Both the position numbers and the translations under genes were made by a program. The notes beneath the pieces were generated by a model. That model was not told the DNA's origin. It made no database searches and saw only the letters and a program-made list of their open reading frames with translations. From assembly GCA_030141605.1 (NCBI GenBank), contig JAQGDQ010000081.1:573945-637944 (forward strand): a stretch of DNA of 64,000 nucleotides, written 5' to 3'. This document shows positions 45,615 through 58,600 of the stretch, in pieces; position 1 is the stretch's first letter, and each line of letters begins with the position of its first letter. Source of the stretch: Tubiluchus corallicola (Eukaryota; Priapulida; Priapulimorpha; Priapulimorphida; Tubiluchidae).

Positions 45615-47640
45615 ATACAAATGAATCGACTTTCTTAAACTGCGTGTAAACCAAGGATGTGTGTTGTTTGTTTGCTTGCTTTTTTGCGGACGGGCGGAAA
45701 TCTGCATCACTGTAGCACTACTTAGTATAATTATATGTCATAGTTTTAGAATGTTTATTTACAGGGTGTTACAATGATGGAAGTTTTCCGTTGCCGTTGG
45801 TAAGATTGCTGATAGATTTCTAAAAACTTGTGAAATGGTTTCACTACTGAAGCAAGGTCTAGCAACCACACAAGTTTGGAAAGAAAAATTTGACACTCTT
45901 ATGTACGTCAGTTCCAAACACCAATAGTGTTTTCGTAGATATAGGCATTGATTTGGCAGAACTGTTTTGCAGTTTTTACAAATGGCTTACCCATTGCCCA
46001 TGTTACTGCTGTACAAGTTTCTGTTTTGGCATAACAGTGTACTATACTTGTTTTAATGATTCCTTTTTATAGTAGCTGGGTACTTTCTCTTACAACTAAT
46101 GAAGACTGTGAAATAAATGTGCAAAGGAGTTAGCTGCGTGTTTTAACAAAATTTCATTCAAGCGCAAAATTTTGCTGAGGTGAAAATTAGTTCTAAATGC
46201 AAGCTTTTTTTGGGCACTTCTAATATATGAAACTGATGAATGTTTGAGCATTAGATGCTGTACTTATGCTATACTTAATTGTTTATTGTGTAAGTGCCCA
46301 TGAGCATTGTCAATAACACTTCGGAAATTAACTTTTTCATGACAATGTTGATGTTTAACTGATAGCCTCCTAACCACCGGTAGGCATGTAACATAACATC
46401 GTGACATGTAAGCACCGTTTTTTATTGTATTGCAAATTGGAAGCCATGTGCTACACAGTTTTATGCAATGTTTTTCATTTAAGTAATTATTTTATAAATT
46501 TTCATAGTTACAAATAATAGTGCTTGTCTGGAGATGACTACATACCTGCTATTTTATTTGCTGGCACTGAATGTCATATACATGTTATTATTAAACTGTG
46601 TTTGACAGGCTTCATTAGTACCATTAAGATGAGCTACTGTAGTTCTATACCTGCCTCTGGTTGTCAGCCATTGTTTCTTGTGAGCCAGTTATTCATCTTA
46701 GAAATTTATTTACCTTTTACAAAAGTATTGCATTTGAAATACGAATTTGTAGCTTATACTCAATGGCTAGTAGCCTAACAGTGTATGTGCTGTAAATGGC
46801 TTTGCAACTGTACCTGTCTATCTAGAGCAATAGACAGTCAAACTTACCAAAAGTTCTCTTCATCTGCCTAGCTCATAGTTTTGTTGATTTAATTGTGCTT
46901 CACTTGTAGAGTGCTAAAGATTCATTGTTTCTGCAGTCATCGGTGCCATCAAGGTAATGGTAATAGTTTGTGTAGGCCTAATACACGTAGCTATTTTAAT
47001 AAAACCTGAATTTGTGTTGCTTCTTTTCTCCCAATTTTTCTAAGGTCTACCTTCTCTTGCTTAATATGAATTATTAATAGGTGGCAGTATCAGTGCTGTA
47101 AATAGTGCTGGTAATTATGTGGTATAAACTGGTGGCTTATATTTGGCAGCTGCAATGAAACAGCATGACCCTTCAACCAATATCAAGTGCTCAATATAAC
47201 ACTTAAATCACGTGCACCCTGAGCAGAATGTTTTTGTTTTGCCACCTTTGCCGTTTTTGTACAGGTCTTTTCTGGTCAGTGTATGTGAACATATTTTACG
47301 AGATTCAAAGACTTTGTAAGAAAATCCACCTTGTTATTACCATTCAATGTGTAATTATGATTATGGAATAAGGAATTTGTTGAATATCAAATAAATAAAT
47401 CATGTAAAAACATCTAGTAAATGATTTTTTACTATTAGTTATTACTGCAAACTACAACTAAAGTTAGCAAAAAAATATCCAATTTTCAGAAAATTCCCGA
47501 CCTAAACTTAACGTTAATTACAATATCCCTTGTGGAATGCGTTTTAATTCCTCGGCTTCAGTAACTCTTGTTGGATGTATGACGCTCTTTTAACGAAAAT
47601 GAAATCCTCAAGCTTTAACATCACGGAATGCAACCTGCAA
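45615..47640. other. MAP2K 3' untranslated region and intergenic DNA
   Basis: AT-rich sequence with an AATAAA at 46112-46117, the likely polyadenylation site of the kinase gene, and further AATAAA strings near 47391-47401. No second gene is recognised; the open frames are short and without domains. Confidence 0.5.
46112..46117 (+). terminator. Likely polyadenylation signal of the MAP2K gene
   Basis: AATAAA about 500 bases downstream of the stop codon, in the context gtgaaataaatgtgc. Later AATAAA sites exist, so alternative ends are possible. Confidence 0.4.
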
Positions 47641-47975
47641 TGTGAACGGGGTTCAGCCTTGCTTGCGTCATGCATGTGGATCCACAACATGATTCCAGTC
47701 ACACCGCACTACGGGGCCATGCTGCATCAGATGTAGCTCACCGGCCCACACCTAACTATGTACTGCCGCTAGTGTTATCGGTGGTGACCACCATGGCGAC
47801 AACGACGTGGTTGTCAACAACAACAGCTTAGTGAAACCTAATTGCAAAAACATTTTGCGCACTATATAACATTTTGCAAAACTATATAAAAATTTAATGA
47901 CAAGCATTATTAGGCCCATCCACTGTTGATAATTAATGTACAGCTCCATCCACTAATAATAATAATTAATGTGCA

Positions 47976-48146
47976 GATGCTTTGTTTACTGCTCTTGTAA
48001 ATGATAGCCAGCAACAGCTTAACATCACTAGAGTACAGATAGATGCAATGACGCCACCCAATGCTATGCGTCATGCAGCTTTCTACGCGAGAATTACCCA
48101 AAATTATCCCGTTCTTGAGGGCTTGACGCAAAACTTGAACAATAAA
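47976..48146 (+). other. Possible orphan exon, unrecognised
   Basis: A stop-free block lies between an acceptor-like aattaatgtgcag and a donor AATAAAG|GTATTA. In its open frame it reads ALFTALVNDSQQQLNITRVQ and on to PVLEGLTQNLNNK, of balanced non-repetitive composition. The 300 bases before it are unusually GC-rich for this window, with an ATG in good context at about 47792. I could not connect that ATG to the block in phase. It may be an exon of a small gene, a relic or chance. Confidence 0.25.
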
Positions 48147-48439
48147 GGTATTACATGCCCAGTATGTAAAACTATGACCTTCATTTTTCGGGCGAAAATG
48201 CAGAGCAATTTGTGCTGAACACAGATTTTGTAGTATTTATTTTGCAGTGTTTGCCAGTTTTTATTTAATAGAGCCGTTGGTCCACATGCCCTATAAATAA
48301 TATATCTTTAATAATAATAGCGTAGCTGTTAAAATTTTTAGTAGATAAGCAGTCACGAACTCCGTCAGCTTATTTCGTGACGTCATTTTGTTCAGCGCTT
48401 TCACATCAGCCGCTTTTCCAATCTTGAACGTATTTGTAT

Positions 48440-49760
48440 ATCTCTAAGTGCAGTTTAGTCTTGAAACACTGTCTTTTTTTTATCTGTCAAAATCAGCTCC
48501 CAACAGCGTTCTTACTTTTAGAGCTTGGTTAATTTTGATATTTACTTCCTTCAATTTTGCTGTATTATCAGCATACAAATCACCAATTGCAGCATTACTT
48601 CCACCCATTATTTCATTCAATTTTTCACATGTTAATAAAATTAATGTTCTGTAGTGCCTTCACTGTTTTCACATCATCAGCATTTGACAACTCCTTTAAA
48701 GTCATTTTTATAATTTGCTTTTAACTCTGACCATATTTAGCTTCCACTCTGTAATTTCGTTAAGTGTTTTTCTGCACATTTTACAACATATTTCATTGGT
48801 TCACCCCTCTGTTCTGCTCTATTACTTAATAGTCGCAGCTTTGTTTCGCATCTTATTTTTAACACACTTTCATTTCCTAAATACTGGTTTTTCGCACATT
48901 TAATTTCCTTTTTCCACAATGATTTCTTTTTTATCGAATGACTGTTTATTTATATCTAAACCATATTTACTTGCTATTTTTCCACACTTTCACACCAGCC
49001 GCCCTTAGTAGATGTTTGTGTAATGCTTTTTAATATTTTATGTGCACCTTCTGTCCTCATCAAAATTCACTAATGCTATTGACTACAATAACACTTTTTT
49101 GTAATGAATCCTATTTTCAAGGGTCCGAATTCCAAGTTTTAACAATAAGCCCCAATAACTAGTACTAATTCTTTGATTTACTATTTCGAATAGTATGTCT
49201 TTCTGCCACTGTTTTATTTGCTGCCACCGAGTTTTGTTTAACTCAGCCCACGTTTCTGTGTTAAACACAATGGATGGTAATATAACTGACTCGTATAACA
49301 ATAGTCTCGTTTTCGTGTATTCCGACCCAACCTCACTTGAACTACTCCAGTTTATTAATTCCAATTTCCCTTTTCATGTACTCAAATTTTCACTCCATTT
49401 TCCAATACTCATTCTATGTCCACCTGTTTCAGTTATATAATCACCCAGACATTTATAATTACATCCTATTTTCACATCAACATTTGTCACGGAGAAGATT
49501 ACAACCTCATTTTGAGCTTCGTTTTTAAACATGGTCCGTATACATTGTGATTTGTTTGTATTAATTGTTATTTTTTTCATCTTTTCCATCAATCTACAAT
49601 TATTGACAATCTGTTTTACCTCTCCCTCCATATCCTAGAATATCATCCACAAAAATTGTCGAATCGATTTGAACATCAAACATCGCGAGTTTTCTTTCCG
49701 CTATACTGTTAACTTTTTGTGTACTTACACCACGTTCAGCTGTTCATCTATGATGAAAAC
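48440..49760 (-). pseudogene. LINE ORF2 remnant with reverse-transcriptase FVDD box
   Basis: On the minus strand, in order: DSTIFVDDILGY (the Y/F-x-D-D catalytic box of reverse transcriptase, near 49655); TINTNKSQCI; YKCLGDYITETGG; YESVILPSIVFNTETWAELN; LLLKLGIRTLENRIHYKKVL; then WKKEIKCA and TKLRLLS. This is the palm-thumb-C-terminal order of a non-LTR retrotransposon. Frameshifts and stops interrupt it. The 5' part of ORF2 is missing. Confidence 0.72.
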
Positions 49761-49859
49761 AGTTTAGCAAAACAAGTAGTACTTGGGCAAGAAAAAAGGG
49801 CGTAATTTATAAGGATTGCTAGTATTCATAAATATGTGAAATCATAGATAAATATGGAA

Positions 49860-50290
49860 AGAAGGACAAGATTAAGCAAATAAAACATAGAGAAATTGAA
49901 AAATCAACATGGAAAAAAGAAATAAAAAAAGTTCTAAATCAAAAAAAAATTACAGGAACATAAAGTTCAGAGAATGACAAAATTAAGATTTCTTGATGGT
50001 GAGAAATATGATAAACAACGATATATCAGTGAGCGACTGAGCGTGGTCTGGCGAATATAGCTAATATATTAAGGAAATTAAATTTAATATGAAAGAATTG
50101 AAATGCAATTACAAAGGAAATAATGGGAAGATTTACTATGCCCTAAGGGCAGGATTCAAGAAATACAACAGAATAAGCATTAAGTTGTAAGAAGTCGGAA
50201 ATCAACAGAAATAGGAACCCTTGAATGACAGTAAAGGCATTATAGAGAAATTATGGAATCAAGAGAAAACACAGAGTTGTTATAATGAAA
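49860..50290 (+). pseudogene. LINE C-terminal remnant, opposite orientation
   Basis: Plus-strand frames read KSTWKKEIKKVLNQKK, then KLRFLDGEKYDKQRYISERL, then MKELKCNYKGNNGK. These resemble the C-terminal segment of the same LINE type as 48440-49760 (W-K-x-E-I-K ... K-L-R-x-L). The two remnants point away from each other from about 49800. Confidence 0.55.
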
Positions 50291-52650
50291 TGTAATGAAG
50301 GGGAAGGGTGACACTCGTATGCAGAACCTGGATTGATCATAATAACGTCAGAAGAAAATAATCTGCTCTTGCACACTCAATAGGTTGTGCTCACCCAGGA
50401 AAAGGTGAAGTGGAGCCAGTGAACCGCTGTTCGCGGTAGTTTGATGCATTTCGGTATGCGTTGATGTCGAGAGAATTCTTCGTAAGCAGAGTGACAGACT
50501 GACAGTGTGAAAACATTTAGAGCGGGACGAAGAAATAGAGAAATTGTCTGTAAAACTGTGAAATACAGGTGCATAATTACTTTTCTAAGGGAAACCTAAT
50601 GTGCTATCTGCGATTATTCCGTAACCGTCTGTCATGTGGTTAAGAACCATATATCTTGCAATCGTGGCACACTAATTACGAAAATAATATTAGTTTTGCA
50701 TAACTTCTTCGACATTAATTATTAAATTAAGATTATACTGTGGATTTTTGAATGCGTAGTTGCGATTCCGAATGATGTAATTGTAACATTAGAGTAAAAA
50801 TCAATAGTGTGAAGGAGGAAAACTTCAGAAGATTCACAATTGCATTTCCACCATCACAACGTATACCATTTTATGTGGCTTGCTGACGATACACTCGTTC
50901 TAAGTATTACTATTAGTATTACTGACAATGTATAACTGTGCTGACTTGTATTATTATATATAAGTAATGGAGTTGCAAGATTTTTTAAACAAGAGTTACA
51001 GAAACATGAAAATTGCTGTGAAACAATTGTAATAGTCACCTAGTAAAACTAATAATAATAATAATATTTATTTAAAGTTGGCTTTTGATTAAGTGTAAAC
51101 ATAAGCTCAAAGAGCTTTTTTCCCCGACTGTAAATAACAAATCTACAACTACATAGCAGAGACTAATCTACCTATCAGACTTACCAGAAAGAATAATGAA
51201 CCTATGTAAAAACCAATAATTCTAAACTGATCTATGCACTAAGTCGCTGCTTTTGAATATGGCCTAGAAAAATGCTTGTTTCTGGTAGCCAACTCACTAT
51301 ATCATTTTATGTGCAACTTTTTTATGTTTATCAAAATTATTTTTTTTCCTATTGATGATCATTCACCAGATTCACGTTTTATACAGCTGCTTCTATTATG
51401 CAAACAAAATTTCCAAAATGATGCAAATTGTAACTTGGTACCCTGATAGTTATCAGATTCCACTGCAGCTAGCAGACACCGCTGCAGCTTGCACAGTGTG
51501 ACTCATAAAGAAACAATCTAATAGTGATTGTTCATAACAAAATTGTGTGTATGGTACTATAATTCAGATATTTCTTGTTATCTGGGCTAACTATGTCAAA
51601 AGTGCATGTAAGTTGCGAATTTCTGTAAAAGTAAAAGTGGGCCTCTCAAAGCATTTCATTTACCATTTAGTTTGGGACTCGGCACAGTTTGGGTCTTGGC
51701 CATAGTCTAACAAGCAGAACATGTTGAGATAAAGGACATAATAAACTGATTCAAAACTTATGCTATGCAAAAAATATTTTTAGTTCATCTATCTATAGTA
51801 CTGCTACATTTAGTACATATGCACCTTATAAGTTAGGCCTATTTACAAGAAAACTGTAGTAAAAGTAAAAATTAGAAAATATAAAAAATAAAATAATTAA
51901 ACAATAAACTTTTATAATATTTAGAAACTTCTTGTTAATTTACACAATAGCCATGGCGCACTAATATTTAGGCATACGATAAACATAAATGGTTTAGTGA
52001 TGAGAGTAGCTTGAACACTAATTGCTGAAACTGCCTGTTCTCATGATCTGTCCAGTGAGTGGCCAGTGTTAGTGTTTACAATTACATGTTCACATGCTGG
52101 CTTTTTTATTATTGTTGAAAAAAGAAAAATCAAGCACGCAGAGGCATTTTAGCTTATTAATTAGTTAAAAAAAGGATCGCTTATACTTTTTAATAAAATG
52201 ATGTTTTTTTTAAATAAAATGAAGCAAAAAGCGAAAAACTCACAAAAAGACTTGATAAACTACTGTATTAGCAATTGATTTGTATTAGTATTGTGTGGTT
52301 AATCTAACATGTGAAATTGAAAAATGTGGTGGGTCCCTTCAATGGCATGCAGAGTTCAGGTACAAAAAATGTGGAGATGTTTTGAAATTGCAAAAAATGT
52401 GTTGGCAGTTAAGGTGATACTGTTATCATTAGATATCTTTTAAACTAACATTTCTTCAGTTCTTAACACTGGTATTACTGTCATCAATATTAAATTACTT
52501 TGTTAATGTGTCATATTATAGACAGAACTTATAACTGGCTGACTTCAGTAGTTTCGTAATGATGATATTTATTGTTTACGTGCAAGTTAAATGCTGTTGG
52601 TAATTGCATTGTTTAATAGCTCTGTCTGTATTTTAATTATAGCCAAAATC
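50291..52650. other. Region upstream of LSM11, no gene recognised
   Basis: AT-rich, with a small (TAA)n run at about 51048-51064. The first LSM11 exon shown here follows an acceptor (tttaattatag, ending at 52642), so a 5' exon may lie in this stretch. I could not identify it. Confidence 0.4.
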
Positions 52651-52661
52651 GTAATTACGTA

Positions 52662-55600
52662 ATGGATGTGAAAGGAGCAACTGATTCTGTGTGTAAAAGA
52701 AAAAGTCATAATTCGTTCAAGCCAGGAAAGGAAAATACGGGAGAAGACACATCTATAACTAAACTTCCTGGCACCAAGCCAAGGTGCCATAGAAATGTGC
52801 TAACTCGAATGACATGTATGTCAGTAATTTATGACTTGTTTTTTTCTGAATTTCTGTTAGTTTTTACTGCACATAAGTTCACATACAAAACTAAAAAAAT
52901 CTGAAAAATTTTGCAAAAAATTGAAATAAATTTTATTTTCGTTTTAAATTTACTGAATGGACCCAACTTAAAACTGACTCCGAGCTTCATCAATAAAAAT
53001 ATTTTGCTTTATTAGAGTCCACAACAGCGTTCTTTTGTATTTTGTCAGTAAAACATTCACCCTTTTTTGTAACTAAATATTTTTAAAGCAAAATGTTTTC
53101 TGTATTTTGTGTGCAAAATTTTTGTTGAAATCTTTGGGTTACCACAAAAACTTAAATGGAAGTAGACTATGTTTAGCTGTCTAATTTGATATTTTAAATT
53201 GCCACTTGTACATCGGTAAGCATTTCCTGATCACTTTTCAATGTATAATGTTTATGTGTTTTATTTTAGCATCCCAGGGTCCATTGGGTGTGCTCAACAA
53301 GTGCGTGCAGCAGCGTATTAGAGTGAAAGTGTGGACTAGAAGCTACAACGAAGTGCGGGGCTTTTGCACTGGTTATGTTGTGGCATTTGACAAGCATTGG
53401 AACCTGGTAAAATTGCTATGTTTGTATTTAATTAAAACTATAATTTTCTGTGTTTTTAAAACTTCGAAGGCTACTATTTTGCATCTAAACTCATTTATGA
53501 ATTTAGTGTAAGTTGCCTATTTCGTAGTTTAATAATGTCCAAAATGGCTTCAGCAGATGACTAACTTTATTAATTGTTTTGTTAAATGACATGAGCTACT
53601 ACTTACTCTCAGAACTTTTTTCAAAATCTTTGCTCTTGCACTTTTGTGTAAAAAGGCGGTCTGTAATAGATTTTGCTTGTTAACGATAGCCTTATATGTA
53701 TATATGCGTCCTTTTTAATTTGATGCTATAAAGTATTTCTTGTGGCTAATCTACATAATTTATAATAAAATTATCAGCTACCATACGAAGTTAAATGGCA
53801 TGACATTAAATTTTTGAATTTTATTGAACTATTTTTCATTGCTTTAGGCATTGGTTGATGTTGACGAAGTTCATGTTGATCCAGTTGCTCGGAAACAAGC
53901 TCAAGAAAAGGAACTAGGAAAGCTCAAGGTTTGCCACCATATTAATGGAATCTAATATTAATATAGAGAAGGTGTGCAGGCAAATTTGATCCATTTTTAA
54001 AACATAGTTAACATTCTTCTGTTGACAACTGAACTTAACTCATGGTATTACTAGAGTAATGAATCATTCACTACTATATGAATTGAAATTTATTGATCAT
54101 GTCATTGGATTACTCTTATTCTTATATATTGGGATGAGGTGAATAGCAGAGTGGCCTTGGCATGTTTTTGGCTACACAGTTAAATAGTAGTCAATGGATT
54201 TTAATTGGTAACAGTGCTACAAAGATTTTTTTTATTGAACTTCATTAGTAATCGTATAACAACATATACTCAGTGACGGATTCAAGTACATCAGTTGAAT
54301 AGGCCTCACAGCATTGCGTATGTTGAGACCTCCACCTTGCCAGTAATTGCACCACTTTTTGTTTCAATTCAAAAGTTAAGACAATAATTTTTGGATGACT
54401 CTCTACCATAAAAGATTTCTGACATACAACATGACAGCATGACTACAGCTTTGCATTTACAGTTGCTATGTTTTAATGGTTAATTTCTAAACCAAAAAAA
54501 AAATTTAGTTTAGCATTTATAAAATATACTCTTCAGGAGTCTCAAAAATAGGTTTAAATGCAGGAAATGCAAATCCTGCCTGCTTCTGCCCTACACCCAA
54601 CTGCGAAAGCTTAAGTGTCATCTCACTAAAAGTTTTTGTCGCAGCTCGTTTTCCTGTATTGTGATTATTTTTCCAAATTTTCATTCGTTTCATTCCTTTG
54701 TTATTTAATTTAATTTCATTTATTTATTTGCACATCTGATTTATTTATGTCTTGCATATGTCGAAAAATTTTGTTCGTTCCGTTTGTGTATTGAATAACA
54801 GTCGTTCTTGTATTTCGTTCGTAAAGCTTCCTCACCTTCTGAGGGCTCTTCTAGCTTTAATTTAAACAGGGCCTCAAATTCTGGATATATCACCTCATGC
54901 ATAATATTCAGTTTTTTATGTCATACTGTGTCTATCTGTTCTTGTTACTGCTGGTATTTTCGTGATTCTATTTTCACTTACATTACAGAAATCTCAGCAA
55001 CGAATAAGGAGGAGAAAGTCACACCAAGAATGTCACAGCAATGATGCTTTACTGCCACCTTGGACACCTGTTCATAAGGGCAATTTTGGGGAAACAATGT
55101 CACTAGTCAACTCATCTTCATTAGACAGTCATATCAAACTTCAAACTGATATTTCCATGGATAGGTCTCACAAAATTGTAAAAGAGAAACAATGTTTGCA
55201 AAAATCGCAGTCTGTCCTCAACGTACCTTTGACTATTTATACTGCAAGAGCCATGAACAGACAGAAAGAAGCAAACAAATTACTAAAGTCAGGAAAAGCA
55301 ATGAGCTTTGGCAGTTGTGATACAAAATTTGGTATGACAGCTAAGTCAGCTCAATCAACCCATAGCTCGAATACTGAATCAATTCGATTGCCATTTGAAG
55401 AGGTAGTTGTTCCTACTCCTTTGTCTTCTGTTGTAGCAGCTGATCCAACATCTTTACCATCGACTGTGATATGTCAGTCCACTACATTGCCTTCTAATGA
55501 CGTTATTCAGTCAGTTAGCACCATTACTAAAAGTACTCCATTACCAGCTGGTGCTGCAGTGGATAGAGATGGTGCACTGGCTTCTTGTGTGACTTTTGAA

Positions 55601-58600
55601 TCATTAGTATTGTCTTATAGTGATGAATGCAATGATACTGATGTGAACAAAACTGTAAGTAAGTTTAAGACAGAGGAGCCTAAATTTGAAGGAGAGAATA
55701 TTACTGATAGTTCTGAAGAAGATGACACAGTTGTGAAAGTGAGAAGGTACCAACACCCTGGTGACAGAAATGCTAATGAATGTCTCGACGCTCAAGTGGA
55801 GAAAATGAAATTTTCTGAATACGCAAAAGAGAAAGCTAAGTCTGAAAGAGAACTTAATACTGATACCTCTAATGAAGAAAGCCCAGACATGACAGCAAAA
55901 GACTCGAAATGTCACAGTGACAAAATTCACCAGGAACTTCCTGATAATCAGTTAAAAGAAATGAGACCTATGCAGGGCCCAGTGAAAGAGCCCAAGTCTG
56001 ATGGGGAGCTCTCTTCTGAAAGCTCTGATTATGATGATGACATTGTGGCTACAGAAAATTTCCAAAATCCTAATGATAAAAATAATGATAATGATAAACA
56101 CTTTGATTCAAAAATAGGTATTGTTAAACCTGTGTCAGGTAATTTAGATTACTCTAAGTCTAAAGCAGAATTTTTAATCAACAGTTCTAACAATGTTAAT
56201 AACTTAATGCCAGTTAAGAGTCTTGCACAGCATTCCAGTTGCACGGAAGATGAAATTGAAGAGCTAACAATGCAGCTGGCCCACTTAAAAAGGCAACTAG
56301 ACTTGCTTCAAAAAGAAGAAGAAACTTCTAATGTCAAACCTAATAAGTTGAGAAACCATAGAAAATCTCCATCATCAAAATATTCTTATAGAAGAATAAC
56401 TAAAACTGAAATTTCCCAAAGTCTTTTGCAGACTGAAAGCCATGCCAACAGGAGTACACTTAATGTGCGAAAACAAAGGTTACTGTACTGTAGCAGTGAT
56501 CAGCCAAAACACAAGAAACTAAAGAATAAAGCCGGTAAAAAGTCAAGAGAAACTGAATCTAGGAGATTTAACAAAAATAAAATCACAGCGTACGACAAAA
56601 GCAGCAAACCTGAAGAAGAGGAAAGAAATTCCATTTTGGGAGACAGGGATTTACCACCGATAAAGCGATCTGAAAATAGTGCTAGGTGCAATGAGCACAG
56701 AGATAATAGCAATAATGTAGAGAACAGTGTTTCTGATTCCAGAAGCACCGAATGGCGACGTGGTGATTGTCTAGAGCAACACAGGTCACGGCTGTATTCT
56801 CATCAGCGATATGCAAACAGTGACGAAAGTTATAAGCATAAAGATAATAGTGCTAATACTGCAAAATGTGAAAGGCAGCTTGACTGTCCTCCAGAACTGC
56901 GCAGATCTCGAATGCATTCTCATCAGCGCTCTCAGAGCAGTGGTCGAAGTAGTAAACATGGTTCATCAAGTAGAGCTAAAGATAGCAATGCAGAAAGGAA
57001 GCGTTCTAATTCTAGGAGCAGTGAAAAAAGTGAAAGGTGGCCTGGCGATTCTCTAGAGCAGCACGGATCTCGAATACATTCTCATCAGCGATCTCAAAAC
57101 AGTGGTCGAAGTATTAAACATGGTTCATCAAGTAGAGCTAGATATAGCAATGCAGAAAGGAAGCGTTCTAATTCTAGGAACAGTGAAAAAAGTGAAAGGT
57201 CGTCTGGCGATTCTCTAGAGCAGCACGGATCTCGAATGCGTTCTCGTCAGCGATCTCAAAGCCTTGGTCGAAGTATTAAACATGGTTCTTCGCGTAGAGG
57301 TAAAGACAGCAATGCAGAAAGGAAGCGTTCTAATTCTAGGAGCAGTGAAAAAAGTGAAAGGTGGCCTGGCGATTCTCTAGAGCAGCACAGATCTCGAATG
57401 CATTCTCGTCAGCGATCTCAAAGCCTTGGTCGAAGTAATAAACATTGTTCATCAAGTAGAGCTAAAGATAGCAATGCAGAAAGGAAGTGTTCTAATTCTA
57501 GGAGCAGTGAAAAAAGTGAAAGGTGGCCTGGCGATTCTCTAGAGCAGCACGGTTCTCGAATGCATTCTCATCAGCGCTCTCAGAGCAGTGGTCGAAGTAA
57601 TAAACATTGTTCATCAAGTAGAGCTAAAGACAGCAATGCAGAAAGGAAGTGTTCTAATTCTAGGAGCAGTGAAAAAAGTGAAAGGTGGCCTGGCGATTCT
57701 CTAGAGCAGCACGGATCTCGAATGCATTCTCATCAGCGCTCTCAGAGCAGTGGTCGAAGTAATAAACATTGTTCATCAAGTAGAGCTATGGAGGAGGTTT
57801 GGGTGGGGGGATTCTCTGAAGCAGGACTTGTAAAGACAGCAATGCAGAAAGGAAGTGTTCTAATTCTAGGAGCAGTGAAAAAAGTGAAAGGTGGCCTGGC
57901 GATTCTCTAGAGCAGCACGGATCTCGAATGCATTCTCATCAGCGCTCTCAGAGCAGTGGTCGAAGTAATAAACATGGTTCATCAAGTAGAGCTAGATATA
58001 GCAATGCAGAAAGGAAGCGTTCTAATTCTAGAAGCAGTGAAAAAAGTGAAAGGCTGCCTGACGATTCTCTAGAGCAGCACGGATCTCGAATGCATTCTCA
58101 TCAGCGCTCTCAGAGCAGTGGTCGAAGCAATAAACATGGTTCATTAAGTAGAGCTAAAGACAGCAATGCAGAAAGGAAGCATTCTAATTCTAGGAGCAGT
58201 GGAAAAAGTGAAAGGTGGCCTGGCAATTCTCTAGAGCAGCACGAGTGTCGAATTCATTCTCATCTGCGAACTCAAAGCAATGGGCGAAGTAAAAAACATA
58301 GTTCATCAGTTAGAGAGAAAGATGCAGATGCAGAAAGGAGCCTTTATAATGACAGGAGAGAAAAAAGAGAAAAGCAATATGGCGATTCCACACCATGCTG
58401 GTCTCAGACATGCGTTAACCAGCGATGTCAAGGCATTGGACAAAGTAATGAGCATAAGCCATCAACTAGAAGCATAGGTAATAGTGAAGAGAATGAGCAT
58501 TCTGGTTCCATGAGTGAACTACGGTTTGGTGATTCTTTGGCGAGAAACTATAATACGCTACAAGAAGCTGATGAAAAACCTTTTGTTAAAACTGTTACAA

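Noticed and set aside
56500-57056. Alternative-frame and antisense ORFs over the LSM11 repeat array
   Set aside because: They repeat with the 162-bp unit and are shadows of the RS-type coding frame.
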